DNA of 19,169 nt, taken from assembly GCA_021014945.1 (NCBI GenBank), contig MU266691.1, positions 2,866-22,034 of the forward strand, written 5' to 3'. Position numbers and translations under genes: made by a program. Below the pieces are notes generated by a model. It was not told the DNA's origin. It searched no databases and saw only the letters and a list, made by a program, of their open reading frames with translations. Shown here in pieces: positions 10,343 through 19,169 of the stretch. The first letter of the stretch is position 1. Every line of letters starts with the position of its first letter. The stretch comes from Leucogyrophana mollusca (lineage: Eukaryota > Basidiomycota > Agaricomycetes > Boletales).

Positions 10343-10530
10343 CCTTGCACAGCTCTTGCATCGGAAAAAGGGATGCACAACTCTTGCACTACGCTTGCGG
10401 GACCGCATGCACTACCGCATGCACTACACTTGCCGCGATGTCATGCACAACTGCCCATGTGGCGGACGGCAACCTCGCAGGGATGATGCACAACTGTTTT
10501 TCGGTAATAAAAGGTAATCATGCACAATTC
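10343..10530. repeat. cluster of ATGCACAA/TGCAC motifs downstream of the transposase
   Basis: ATGCACAA occurs at 10373, 10443, 10486 and 10520, each followed by CT or TT. TGCAC also occurs near 10346, 10385, 10408 and 10420. A 12-bp unit CCGCATGCACTA is tandemly duplicated at 10403-10414 and 10415-10426. The cluster starts less than 200 bp after the transposase stop. Sub-terminal motif arrays of this kind are common transposase binding sites, but that role is inference here. Confidence 0.45.
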
Positions 10531-10649
10531 TGCCAGGGAGTGGTGGACAGGGAGCCTGTTGACAAGGTGGCACTTCCGGACCAAGCCAATGAGACCGCTG
10601 AAAGTATTGCATTCGTGAGCGATGTTGCAGTCAAGGTTCAACGCCTCCA

Positions 10650-10905
10650 CTCGCCATGACCCCGATAGATCACTTTCCGAACAGCACCTTGTTCCGCCCA
10701 GTGGCCGCCAGGCGCCTCAGCTGCGTGACGCCAGCAGAGGAATAGGCAGTGATGTCCGTGGCAACGCTGCGGCTGATGTCGGGGAGAGTCGACGGGTCAA
10801 GGAGGGTGGTGGGGACTTCGAGGTGGGCTATTGTGTATTCGGATCTATGGGTCAATCACGGCAAGGTGTCAGAAAACGAGCAACGGGTCAGCACTTGTGT
10901 TAGAC
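10650..10905 (-). pseudogene. copy 1 (5' fragment) of an unidentified duplicated gene
   Basis: This block aligns with 14713-14960 and, in part, with 18790-18905. Shared landmarks are CCCCGATAGA, a CAGCTGCGTGACGCC-type stretch, TATTCGGATCTATGGGTC and AGAAAACGAGCA. On the minus strand it reads GVTQLRRLAATGRNKVLFGK, then a stop and SIGVMASGG. Copy 2 reads ALVEKWSIGVVAGDSG at the equivalent place, so the stop is a Trp codon change. Only the 5' part of the gene is present here. The function of the family is unknown to me. Confidence 0.55.
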
Positions 10906-10936
10906 TAGTAAAGATGCAGCGGGGGTGCTTACTGTG

Positions 10937-10984
10937 GTGGGTCTGCGACGGACTGGAGGAGTGGGTCTGCGACGGACTGGAGGA
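10937..10984. repeat. perfect 24-bp tandem duplication
   Basis: Two identical 24-bp units, 10937-10960 and 10961-10984, starting GTGGGTCTGCGACGGACTGG. Being perfect, the duplication is probably recent compared with the decayed sequence around it. There is no sign of a coding role. Confidence 0.9.
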
Positions 10985-11089
10985 ACAGAACAGCCGTTCG
11001 TCGAATGAGGACGCGCCAGTGCTACTGATCGGCGCTCAGTGCAGGGTGAAGGAGTGATCCTGGCGTGGAGCATGATCATGAGCTACCTG

Positions 11090-11400
11090 TTTAATCGATG
11101 TGATATCGCAGCCATGACGCACCACCCGTTTTCCAAGCGCACCTCGTCCCACCCAATGAACTCCAAGTGCCTCAGCTGCGTGTTCCCATCCCCGACATCC
11201 ACATCCACACCATCACCATTCCCCGTGTCCAAGCCATCTCCCAAGGTCCTGCGCAGCCTCTCCCTTGCTGCAGCCTTCTCATTAACCCCACGCCGCTACG
11301 CCTGCAGCGTTCGCCCTGTAACTGTGCTCTTTCCGCTCGACACAGCGGAGGCAGGCCTGGTCGACGTTGGAGGCTTGGGAGGTGCACGTTGTCCAAGGTT
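11090..11400 (-). pseudogene. short fourth copy of the duplicated gene fragment
   Basis: Positions about 11118-11180 share the CAGCGCACCTCGTCCCACCC-like stretch and CTCAGCTGCGTG with copies 1 and 2. The minus strand reads TQLRHLEFIGWDEVRLENGW, aligning with TQLRRLAATGRNKVLFGK of copy 1. Upstream in the same frame lies an acidic linker (LGDGLDTGNGDGVDVDVGDG) after a stop codon. It appears to keep the N-terminal side of the same unidentified family. Orientation and spacing relative to copy 1 suggest an independent duplication. Confidence 0.35.
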
Positions 11401-11648
11401 TATGAGGATTAGTTTTCACTTAGAGTACAACCATTGCGAGGGTTCGTTGTCGAAGTACGAGTGACAAGACAGAGACCGCTGTAGTTGACGCTGAAAGGCC
11501 CGGAACGGTGGTTCCGAGCTGCATGCGTGGTTCTGTATGTCATTAATTCTGAAGTTTTGAACAGGCCCTCCGGGAAACTTCCCGGAACCACCAGGAGTTG
11601 ACAATTGTCTCCCCTCGACAGATCTCCCCGCAATTTTCTTATTCGCAA

Positions 11649-12399
11649 TGGCAAGGGTGCAGGTACGCCTCGAGTACAAGAATGTCTCCTTCGTCACCGT
11701 CTGGGTCGAGTTCCCCTGCACTGAGCCACACATGAGGACACAAGTACTGGGTCTGACCAGGTCTGACCTACGCGCTGCAAACTCTCGCTGATCGAGGACA
11801 AGAAGACGGCTGCAGTCATCGGGGACCTGCCTGGTGTCATTGCGTACCTCGACTGCGCGTACTCTGATATCCGGCTCCTCCTTCCCCCGATTAATAGTGG
11901 CGACGCTAAGGGCTCCTGCCCCACTAAACCGACATCCCCACACCCACCGCCCTCACCATGTCTCCTACGTCCTTCGCCGTCTTCACCATCACCCTCCCCA
12001 CCCTGGCCTCCTCTCCCGTACATGCTCTCCCTCGTGCGTGCCTGCGTCATGCCCAGTCAGCCATACTACAAGCCTCGAAGGAAGAAAAATTCGGGAACAA
12101 AGGGGTTTGCGAGTGTGGAGTGGAGTGGGGAGAACCGGAAAGCGCTCGAAGACGCGTGGGGCGTCGTCGGTGGGTGGTACCCCGGGCCCCTCAACCACTT
12201 CTAACCCCAGTCACAGTACCTCCTCGGCCCCACACGCACACGCGCACACTTCACACTCGCCGGGCAGCGCAGTTTCACCCGGCTCCCCTCGCGCCATACG
12301 AGTAGGCTCGCGTAGCCGCAAGGCTCGGCAGGCGGTGGGCTGCGTTGCTATTGGACGCGATGAAGGGGTAGTTCGCGTTGGGGTAGTCTCCTGACAGAC
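11649..12399 (+). other. possible decayed plus-strand coding trace
   Basis: A frame from 11649 reads VQVRLEYKNVSFVTVWVEF and runs to about 11783. The adjacent frame from about 11779 reads KLSLIEDKKTAAVIGDLPGV, then IAYLDCAYSDIRLLLPP. Both look more protein-like than their surroundings and could be one relic with a frameshift near 11780. The following 400 bp are Pro/Ser/His-rich in every frame (CCTC and CACAC tracts). No family is recognised. Confidence 0.2.
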
Positions 12400-13540
12400 T
12401 CAAGCACTAAGATCCAAGGGAGGAAGGAGGGACTCGCAAGTACTCGCAGTAGGGGAGTCGAGCCCCGTTTCTCTCTTCTTCACAGCAGTGTACATCTCAT
12501 ATTTTATCCTCAGGTGTAGTCTTGCGAGAAGCCGCATGGTCATTGGGTTCGACTGATTTTCAAGTTGTGTATCTCGTCTCTGATCAAGACGCCCCATCAT
12601 TGTCCTTCAGACTTCTATTGGATATTGGAGTGCTCGAGTGTCTGCACGGCTACATCTGTCTGTATAGCACATCCTCATACCATCCATCCTGACGCAAAGT
12701 CTTCATCGTAGCCTCGTCGCTGGTACTTTATCTAATCTCGGCCGTCCCTCGATCTCGCGGTGGGTCGCGGGAGCAGTGGACCCCCGTTTTGCATGCGAGA
12801 GAGACTCGATATCTCGCCATATAGAGCGAGGCAAACAGAGAGAAACAGGTCGGTGGTAAACGGTGAGGTCGCGAAGGCAGTAAAACACCTCGCACGCTCC
12901 CAGGGCACAGGAGAAGGGAGTGCGCTGTAGGATTCAGAGACTTTATCTTGTATGGATGAGGGTATAGTGCGGAAGACACGAAGTATACAAGTCGATGCTT
13001 GCATTCGTATACGATGGATGGCGGCTCGATGCATGAAAGGACGGTTGAGTTCATACTCAGGAGGAAAGAGATGGTAGAGCTCGGTTGATAGGAGTAGCAC
13101 GCGGGGGCACGGAGCTGCAGTACGCCAAGGGTCAGTACCAAAAGCCCGGGTCGTGTCGGAAGTGCACTAGGGGAAGGCCGAACCTCGGGGTCGTCGACAA
13201 GTTTGATATGACATGCATTATATACCATAGTGCTCTCACCCCCTTTCACATTTGTGTTATTGCTAAACTGAACCCACCCTTTGCCAGGTGCGACGACCCT
13301 GCGCACGCACGGTAAGTCCGCCTTGGTGCACGTCTCGGGGTTGGGGAGCTGTATGCGGGTAGAAACCGGGTTCAGCGTTTGGCGAAGAACGTGGCAGCGT
13401 TCGGTTCGGTGGGTAGCATTTGGCGGAAGAGTAGGTCAGAGATGGGTGCAAGATAGGGAGGGGCGAATACGAGTCAGTATGCAGTTTAGTAGCCTCAAGA
13501 TCAAACCAAACGCGCATTGTTACGCACTGATATACTGATA
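12400..13540. other. no gene recognised
   Basis: A 192-codon minus-strand frame (12728-13306) exists, but its composition and lack of any known motif do not support it as a gene. Its first part (VAPGKGWVQFSNNTNVKGGE) could be an exon of the decayed gene to the right, because it follows a CAG acceptor-like site. A GGGGAGTCGAGCCCC hairpin near 12450 is not a tRNA arm. Otherwise I see nothing here. Confidence 0.3.
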
Positions 13541-15075
13541 TCGTCCCCCTTCGCCTTCCCCCCTTCCCGGCCTTGTACGCGAGCCTATACTTCCCCAATC
13601 TGAGGGGGACTATGATAGTGCCGCCGACGGGGTGGCGAGGGACGCGCTTGACGGCGTAGTTCATTTGACCTGGACCTGGACCCCGTTGAGCTGGTACTAG
13701 AGTTGTATGTACTGGGCCTGGAACTGCGTTGGCCGGTCTTGGGGGTGCGCCGGCTGGACCAGAAGGTGCATTCGTTGTATTTGGAGCTGCACGAGAACGC
13801 AAAGGAACGATAGGAACCTTGACGACGAGCTGCACATCGAAGTACGTCGGCGAGCTGTGCTCCAGGAGCGCAAGCACGACGTGCCACGTTTCCGCCCCTG
13901 TCGAGGGCAGGCATCAGCGAGGGGACCCCAACTTATTTAAAAAAGCGCTGCATGCCCACCCTTGGTTTTGCTCTTGGGCGTCTCGAGTACTGTCAACGTC
14001 CACAGCCGCCCGCTCGCGATGACATCGACGCCCACGTGTCCGGCGATGCGCATGCGCCGCTGGCACAGCGCAATATCGAGGAGGGCGACGAAAGCGCCGA
14101 CGTTGCGCACATGGACGGAGTCTGGCGTGGGTGTACGCAAGGAGGGTGTCTCAGAGGCGCTGTGCGCGTGGTGTTAGTGTGCGCGTGGAAAGGGAGATGT
14201 AAGCCAACGGGAGAGCTCACCTGTCTGGGCCCATGCCTCGCCGTCCCGCCCTCTTCCCGCGCAGTGCGGCAAGTAACGCCTGGTTCGACGTCATAAGGTA
14301 CGCATGCTGGAGGTCCGAGATGGTTACGGGCGTGAGGGGCGCGGTGTAGCGGAGGAGTGCGGGGAGGAGGTCCGCGCAGTGCGATAGGGTGGTCTGGGGT
14401 GTCTGGGCTTCGTCTGCAGTGTGGCGAGTTTGCGGGTGTGGCTCATGGACGACAGCCCGGTATAGCGGGGTGCTCGGCGACGGAGGGCTCCTGGAGGAGT
14501 GCGGAGAGGGATAGGGATGTGTGCGGAGCGCACGCGACGAGAACGAACATGGGAACCTGCGTGGGGCTACTCGGGTCCTGTGTGAGTGGATGCGCAGGTG
14601 CGAGGGAGCGGGAGTGCAGGGGACCGACGAGCTCGTGGATCGCAGCCAGGACGGAGGCGCGCGTCTGGTGGAAGCTTGACGTGGGTCGCGGGTCGTGGGA
14701 CGCACCGCTATCACCCGCCACAACCCCGATAGACCACTTCTCTACCAGCGCCTTGTCCCGCCCAATGAGCACCAAACACTACAGCTACGTGACGCCGGTG
14801 GAAGAGTTAGGCGGTGATGTTCGAGGTGGCGCTGCACCGATGTTGGGGAGGGTCGGTGGCGAAGGGAGGGTAGCGAAGGCTTTGGGGTGGGGTACTGCGT
14901 GTTCGGATCCATCGGTCGATCACGGCGAGATGTCAGAACACGAGCAATCAAACGCGTATTCACTTTCGCGCACATGATCAGAGGTAGGTCTGGATAGGAT
15001 GATAGACGCCCTTGTCGTCTTTCGGGAAGAGCGTCCTCGGGCACTGCCGAGCTCATGCTTTCCTTCGAGAGCCGC
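13541..15075 (-). pseudogene. copy 2 (longest) of the unidentified duplicated gene
   Basis: Read on the minus strand. N-terminal piece with ELGSARGRSSRK near 15030. Then VEKWSIGVVAGDSG, a helical stretch ASVLAAIHELVGPLHS, and SLSALLQEPSVAEHPA. A one-base frame change occurs at about 14460. The frame then runs through LLRYTAPLTPVTISDLQHAY to GPDR, a clean 61-bp GT-AG intron (14160-14220), and VRNVGAFVALLDIALCQRRM with GVDVIASGRLWTLTVLETPK. A final block near 13880-13560 has AETWHVVLALLEHSSPTYFD and a Pro-rich tail. It looks like an ordinary host protein gene, broken by at least one frameshift. Its neighbour on the right is a divergent MetRS pseudogene. I cannot name the family. Confidence 0.55.
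15027..15054. repeat. 28-bp block identical to 19027-19054
   Basis: Starts AAGAGCGTCCTCGGGCACTG and ends CCGAGCTC; identical in copies 2 and 3 although the flanks have diverged. It contains an inverted repeat, CTCGG-GCACTG-CCGAG. Read on the minus strand in one frame it encodes ELGSARGRS. Confidence 0.85.
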
Positions 15076-15182
15076 GCCCTCGATTCCGCGATTCTGGTAA
15101 GTCAACCCATTGCTGCACAAGGTCTTGATTCTTACATTTAAAAGTGCACTTTGCATTAAAAAACACAGCGTCAGAAACGTGA

Positions 15183-16179
15183 TTGTTGCCAGGTCGAATC
15201 TTTACCTTTCAACCTTTCCTGGCCAAATTTCTACTACCAAGAGCCCAAACGACAACATTCTTCATATTTCGCATCTCGCGCTTCGTGACGACCGAGTCGA
15301 CACCCAAAAATGTCAAGCCGTACTATATCACGAGTCCCACTTTCTTCCCCAACGTAGGTGAGTGTCCCGCAGACGCATTTTGTATCCATACCATCATCTC
15401 ATCTCGTGTTTCATCCAGCCTCTATCCAGCTTCTCCGTTCTCTTCGTACAACAACTGACCGGAAGCCGGCTCCTCACATAGACCACCTCTAATCTCTCGT
15501 AACCGCTGACATATTCGCCCGCTTCGACTAACCAACCCATCAAGACCTATCGTTCCTCGCCAGCACAGACGAGCACACGTTCAAGATCCAGAAGGCGATC
15601 CAGGATCAGGGCCTCGAACCTCGCCAGCTATGCGACAAGCTCAATCATCAATTTCGAGTGCGTCTTTGCGTTTGTCTTTCCTACCGCCTAACTTCTTCAT
15701 CGCGCACAGACCTTGGTGACACACACGAACATTAGATGTACAACCTTCAGGCGTACAACGGAAGCCACGCGCCGCAAAGCCGTCAGCAAGTTTGGGTTAC
15801 ACTCTCTCCGATCTCCCAGCTTACCCTAATAGGATCATCTTGTGCTTGAAACTGGTGCGTGTATTTTCTGCGCGCGGGAGAGAAGCTCGATGCTGATCGC
15901 GTATGTATGTTCTAGTGAGTCCTCCTGTATCTATCCTCCATCCTCGCCGACCCCCCTCGCCAATTTTATCACCCACCGCCACCCACGCAAGCCAAGCCGT
16001 ATACCTCACCGCGCTCGAGACGCTACGTGTCTGCGGGACGTGCCTGCAGCCGTTGGGACCTGCGACGGTTGATCAGCTCGTCGATGGACTTGTGGGGCGA
16101 GGGCGGTGGGGTTTGCGGGGGGGGGACGCGTTTGCAGCGGGCGAAGTTATTTGAGGTGCCGAGGAAGGTTGGGGCATAG
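15183..16179 (+). pseudogene. methionyl-tRNA synthetase pseudogene, mitochondrial type (MSM1-like)
   Basis: The start reads RFVTTESTPKNVKPYYITSP, then TFFPNV; the latter part matches the MetRS start KPYYITTPIFYPN. After a GTGAGT intron comes APHIDHL with a stop at 15490-15492, SLVTADIFARFD with a stop at 15529-15531, STDEHTFKIQKAIQDQG (family TDEHG.KIQ), and LEPRQLCDKLNHQFR. A 52-bp intron (15658-15709) leads to HTNIRCTTFRRTTEATRRKA (family NI..T.F.RTTE). A C-terminal piece near 15984-16120 reads AVYLTALETLRVCGTCLQPL, like the anticodon-binding end of MetRS, and LFEVPRKVGA plus stop follows in another frame after a G-run. The HIGH ATP-binding motif has become HIDH. The centre of the enzyme, with KMSKS, is missing. 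Introns are retained, so this is not a processed copy. Aminoacylation activity is lost. Confidence 0.82.
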
Positions 16180-17094
16180 GTGAATATGCGCAACACGCCC
16201 AGTGAGTCATATGTCTAGTAGGCTTATTCATGCAGTCTGGAGTTAATGGAACGCGTGATCACCAGCCCGCCGTCGGGCTGTCTCTATTCCCTCGGGGCTT
16301 ATCCCTGGGGCTTAAGGGGACACTGCGCCGTTTTGAGAGAGGTGAAAGTCCAACGTCGTTCGTACGCTTCGTACTGTTATCAGGGCTTCGTTCTTGGTTC
16401 TGACAGAGGGGTAGAAGAAGGAGGAAACTAAGGGGGTGCACACGTAGCTGCAAGAAAGCGACGGCCACCATACGAAAGAGGCATTCTTAGGCTCGTATCT
16501 GGACCCTCTGCACCGCAACGCCCATCCGATCTTTCCTACCGCAAACTCGACGACCTACCAATCGCATTCGAGAGTTTGACTCACAAATGTTTTCGATAGT
16601 TTCACGATGCATGGGGGTACCCGATGACAAGAATACAAAACCAAAAGCTGCAGACCGTCTCAGTAGTTGGTGTCCGCGTCGTTGGTTTCTTCCTCAAGGA
16701 CTTCTGGGACCATTCCCACCTTGGGTTCGGTTCGACACCGTACAAGCGTCTCGTTCGTGATATTAATTCGTGCAATGCGGTGGATTCACCCGGCGGGGAA
16801 CTCGCAGCGAGTTCAGGATCGCAACGAGGCAATCATTGCACTAGGCCTTCATCCCAGGAACTCCCTCGTGCGCCTTTGTGAGTGCAATGGCAAGTCTTTT
16901 CGTCTTTAATTGTGCTGAGCGAGATCTAGTCCGCTCTAATACTTAGCCCACGCCCCCCTCATGAACTCACTCTTCCTACCCGTCCTTTGAAGTGCACAAG
17001 AGCGAAATGATCAAAGCCATGCCCAAAGCCGATAAAAAAAAATAGGTGGGCTATAGTCATTCACACCGTTCTTGCCTCCGCTCGTTGATCTCAG
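16180..17094. other. no gene recognised
   Basis: Several frames of 60-85 codons overlap here without family motifs. A plus-strand stretch at about 16780-16900 (RVQDRNEAIIALGLHPRNSL) looks mildly protein-like but stands alone. Positions 17000-17045 contain an A-rich run. A minus-strand CT-rich tract corresponds to 16395-16430. Nothing else can be supported. Confidence 0.3.
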
Positions 17095-17893
17095 GCTTTA
17101 CAGCACGACGGTTATACGTGCATGATTACCGGGCTTTTTGCTACGCATCTGCAACAAGATTCCCAGAGGTCAAAGAAAAGGTCAAGAAATCCGGTCGTTG
17201 ACGTGTCATTACCCAGTGTGCCCACTTGTTTTCCGAGTCAGCGCAAAGCTCTAATGACCCGGTAATTGTTTTCGTCTGATAATATCAATCCACTGTTGAT
17301 CTACTGACTCTTTTCAGGGGTACGCTGCCACTTCATTCGCGATTTCTTCCCTACTTGGACTGGATGAGCAAGTCCGTGGGCTGCTCGGTGGTCAGGTGAA
17401 CAGCCTCCGTAATGTTTTCACCACGACCATGCAGATACGCACCGAGTTTGACCGATACTTATGAATTCTGGCTAGACAAATTTCCCGGGATGGTTAGTGA
17501 GCTGCTATCTTCCCCGCCTGAAACTCATCTATGGAATAGGCGAATACCTATGATATATGCTCACCCAATGATGAGATCCTCGAGTTTTATGAGAAACCGC
17601 CTCGCCGTGTCACCTTCCAGGTTGATCCAAATGTAGTGGCCGAATGCGAGAAAGAAGGCATCTCTCCTCCGGACTTACCTGATCGAACTTTGATTGCCAT
17701 TCGCTCCGCTTGCACCCGTGTTGCCCATTTATCTGGTTCTGCGGAACAGATGGATCAAGTTCAGCAAGACATGGAAGCTACGATGGTTTTGGCAAATGAC
17801 GGGAGCACAGCCGATTTACTTGGTTCATTACTACCGCATCACATCGAGTGCAAGACCAATCACGAAAACGAGTCGTACCTACGTGGGACATGA
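17095..17893 (+). pseudogene. fungal HNH-endonuclease-family pseudogene
   Basis: Starts after a TCTCAG acceptor with ALQHDGYTCMITGL, the typical opening of fungal HNH_2-type domains (..RDGYRCMVTG..). A frame change follows, then FPEVKEKVKKSGR, a stop (17199-17201), and VITQCAHLFSESAQSS, containing the CAH that supplies the first His. A 56-bp intron (17262-17317) joins to GYAATSFAISSLLGLDEQVR and LLGGQVNSLRNVFTT, which holds the Asn. RTEFDRY stands where the family usually has an H...FDRL motif, so the last His seems to be Arg. A second frame change leads to YEFWLDKFPGM, a 47-bp intron (17493-17539), and TYDICSPNDEILEFYEKPPR, then LIAIRSACTRVAHLSGSAEQ. The family is common and often multicopy in Agaricomycetes. 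At least two frameshifts and one stop make it non-functional. Confidence 0.75.
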
Positions 17894-18189
17894 GTATGGC
17901 GATGAATCATGCACACAACAAGTACTCGCCGCTTCGTACCGGCTGTAAGATGCGAATCTACTTCGTCGACGAAGACGATACTGGACGCTCCCGCATGTGC
18001 TTGAGATCCCCTCGACTGCATGTATCTGTGTCAACTTGTTGGAGCTGGCTTCACGCGAGAATGGTGTGGGCGTCTAATTGGGGTCGGTCTTGACGAAAAG
18101 GTTTTCCCGTCCTGCAATTGCAAAGTCATAAATGACGACACTTGACGCCTATTTCTCTGTGTCAATGTGCTGCGTGCAACTGTTGCTTT
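17894..18189. other. no gene recognised
   Basis: About 300 bp between the HNH relic and copy 3 of the duplicated gene. No frame has recognisable content. Confidence 0.3.
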
Positions 18190-19080
18190 GTGAGGATATT
18201 GTGTTCGTTTGACTTGCATCTGGGCCCTGTAGAGCTGATGCTGGAGGTGCGTTGCCCGGACCTGGAGCTGCATTCGCTGTATTTGGAGCTGGACAAGAAC
18301 GCGGAGGTGCGTGATGTGGGTTAGTGTGCGCGTGAAAAGGGAGATGTGAGCCGATGGAAGAGCTCACTTGTCTTGGCTTCTGCCTCGCCGCCCATCCTGT
18401 GGAATGGTGCCCTGCACCGGCGCAGCGAGGCGTAGCGGAGGAGTGCGGGGAGGAAGTCCGCGCGGTCCGATGCGATGGTTTGGGGAGTGTGAATTAGGTC
18501 TGCAGTGTAGCGAGGTTGCCCGTGTGACTCCTGGATGATGGTTCAGTGAGGCGGTGTGCTCGGCGATGGAGCGTTCCTGGAGGAATGCGGAGAAGGGATG
18601 TGTGCAGAGCGCACGCGGCGATGGCGGACATGGAATCCTGCGTGGGGCTATTCCAGTCCTGGGTGAGTGGATTAGCAGGTGCAGAGGAGTCGGAGTGCTG
18701 GGAGAGGACGAGCTCGTAAATCGCAGCCAGGATGGAGGCGGAGACTTGACGTAGGTCACTGAAGGACTTGGTGTAGGTGGGGAGGGTCGGTGGGTCAGGC
18801 CGTCGGGGAGGGTGGTGAGGGCTTTGAGATGGGATAACACGTATTCGGATCTATGGGTCGATCACAACGAGATGTTAGAAAACGAGCAGTAAAACGCACA
18901 TTCACTTTCGAGCACATCGGAAGGAAGTCTCTCTGATAGAGATCTTTGATACACCTTGGTAAGGTAGAATGATGGACGCCCTTAGGCGTGGTAAACTGTA
19001 ATCGGGCAAAGCGTGGTACTTGCGGAAAGAGCGTCCTCGGGCACTGCCGAGCTCGGGGCTTTCCTGCGAGATTTCCACCT
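18190..19080 (-). pseudogene. copy 3 of the unidentified duplicated gene, internally deleted
   Basis: Aligns along most of its length with copy 2. The minus strand reads ELGSARGRSFRKYHALPDYS near 19040, then SASILAAIYELVLSQHSDSS, then a stop-containing LATLQT region. The exon end and the GTGAGCTC donor of the 61-bp intron are kept (18360-18367). The next exon (VRNVGAFVALLDIALC in copy 2) is missing: the sequence jumps from inside the intron to RSCPAPNTANAAPGPGNAPP, matching RSRAAPNTTNAPSGPAGAPP near 13790 of copy 2. A further gap of roughly 60 bp lies near 18405. Retained intron sequence shows DNA-level duplication rather than retroposition. Confidence 0.6.
19027..19054. repeat. 28-bp block identical to 15027-15054
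   Basis: Second perfect copy of the block described at 15027. It lies at the N-terminal coding side of copy 3. Confidence 0.85.
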
Positions 19081-19169
19081 CAGGCAGGGCATCTCGGAGG
19101 CAATATAGGGTCTAAGAGACGGGGTTTCTTTGTTATGGGAAATTGGTCTGTGAGACCACCTCCTTGCGA

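Noticed and set aside
10343..10530. CRISPR-like array
   Set aside because: The repeated motifs are only 8-12 bp with irregular spacing, and the DNA is eukaryotic.
11416..11943. 175-codon minus-strand frame
   Set aside because: No motif, no splice support, and the plus strand of the same stretch reads more like protein. Probably a chance frame in GC-rich DNA.
12440..12470. GGGGAGTCGAGCCCC as a tRNA T-arm
   Set aside because: The loop lacks the TTC pattern, and no acceptor, D or anticodon arms can be placed around it.
14357..14977. 206-codon plus-strand frame
   Set aside because: It is the antisense shadow of copy 2 of the duplicated gene, whose minus-strand frames have a clean intron and match copy 3.

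Overview
The window looks like nuclear DNA from a mushroom-forming basidiomycete (Agaricomycetes). The genes are cut by many short GT-AG introns, mostly 47-61 bp (one of 71 bp), several with a CTAAC-type branch site. The recognisable protein families are typical of transposon-rich Agaricomycete genomes. Gene models were built by hand, by joining reading frames across introns and checking codon phase; nothing was searched against a database.

Left part (1-5 kb). Four small spliced genes of types found repeatedly near mobile elements in mushrooms. (a) A minus-strand gene that runs off the left edge, with a Trp-rich N-terminal domain and a tail containing an in-frame 24-bp minisatellite. (b) A truncated plus-strand paralogue of it, arranged head to head. 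(c) A minus-strand gene with a basic N-terminal motif and a helical C-terminal half. (d) A minus-strand gene with an Ala/Pro-rich linker and a C-terminal RNase H1 N-terminal (viroplasmin-like) domain, but no RNase H catalytic domain. Positions 5.0-6.6 kb hold weak, possibly broken coding traces.

Middle (6.6-10.2 kb). An 11-exon KDZ (Kyakuja-Dileera-Zisupton) transposase gene, about 989 codons from the first in-frame ATG. It has a CxC2-like zinc cluster, a CxxC zinc knuckle and candidate D, D, E residues. Its frame is open throughout except for a possible one-base slip at the extreme N-terminus. A cluster of ATGCACAA motifs lies just past its 3' end.

Right part (10.6-19.2 kb). A graveyard of broken host-type genes. 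There are three clear copies, plus a short fourth, of one unidentified minus-strand gene (about 10.65, 11.1, 13.6-15.07 and 18.2-19.08 kb). A mitochondrial-type methionyl-tRNA synthetase pseudogene (15.2-16.2 kb) has its HIGH motif changed to HIDH, stop codons and a missing middle. A fungal HNH-endonuclease-family pseudogene lies at 17.1-17.9 kb. Aligned blocks of the repeated gene differ mainly by transitions, often CpG to CpA/TpG, suggesting cytosine methylation decay or RIP-like mutation.

Working idea (inference): the left 10.5 kb may be a multi-gene KDZ-associated mobile region, carrying a transposase plus two or more accessory ORF families, next to older decayed sequence. No terminal inverted repeats or target-site duplications were established.
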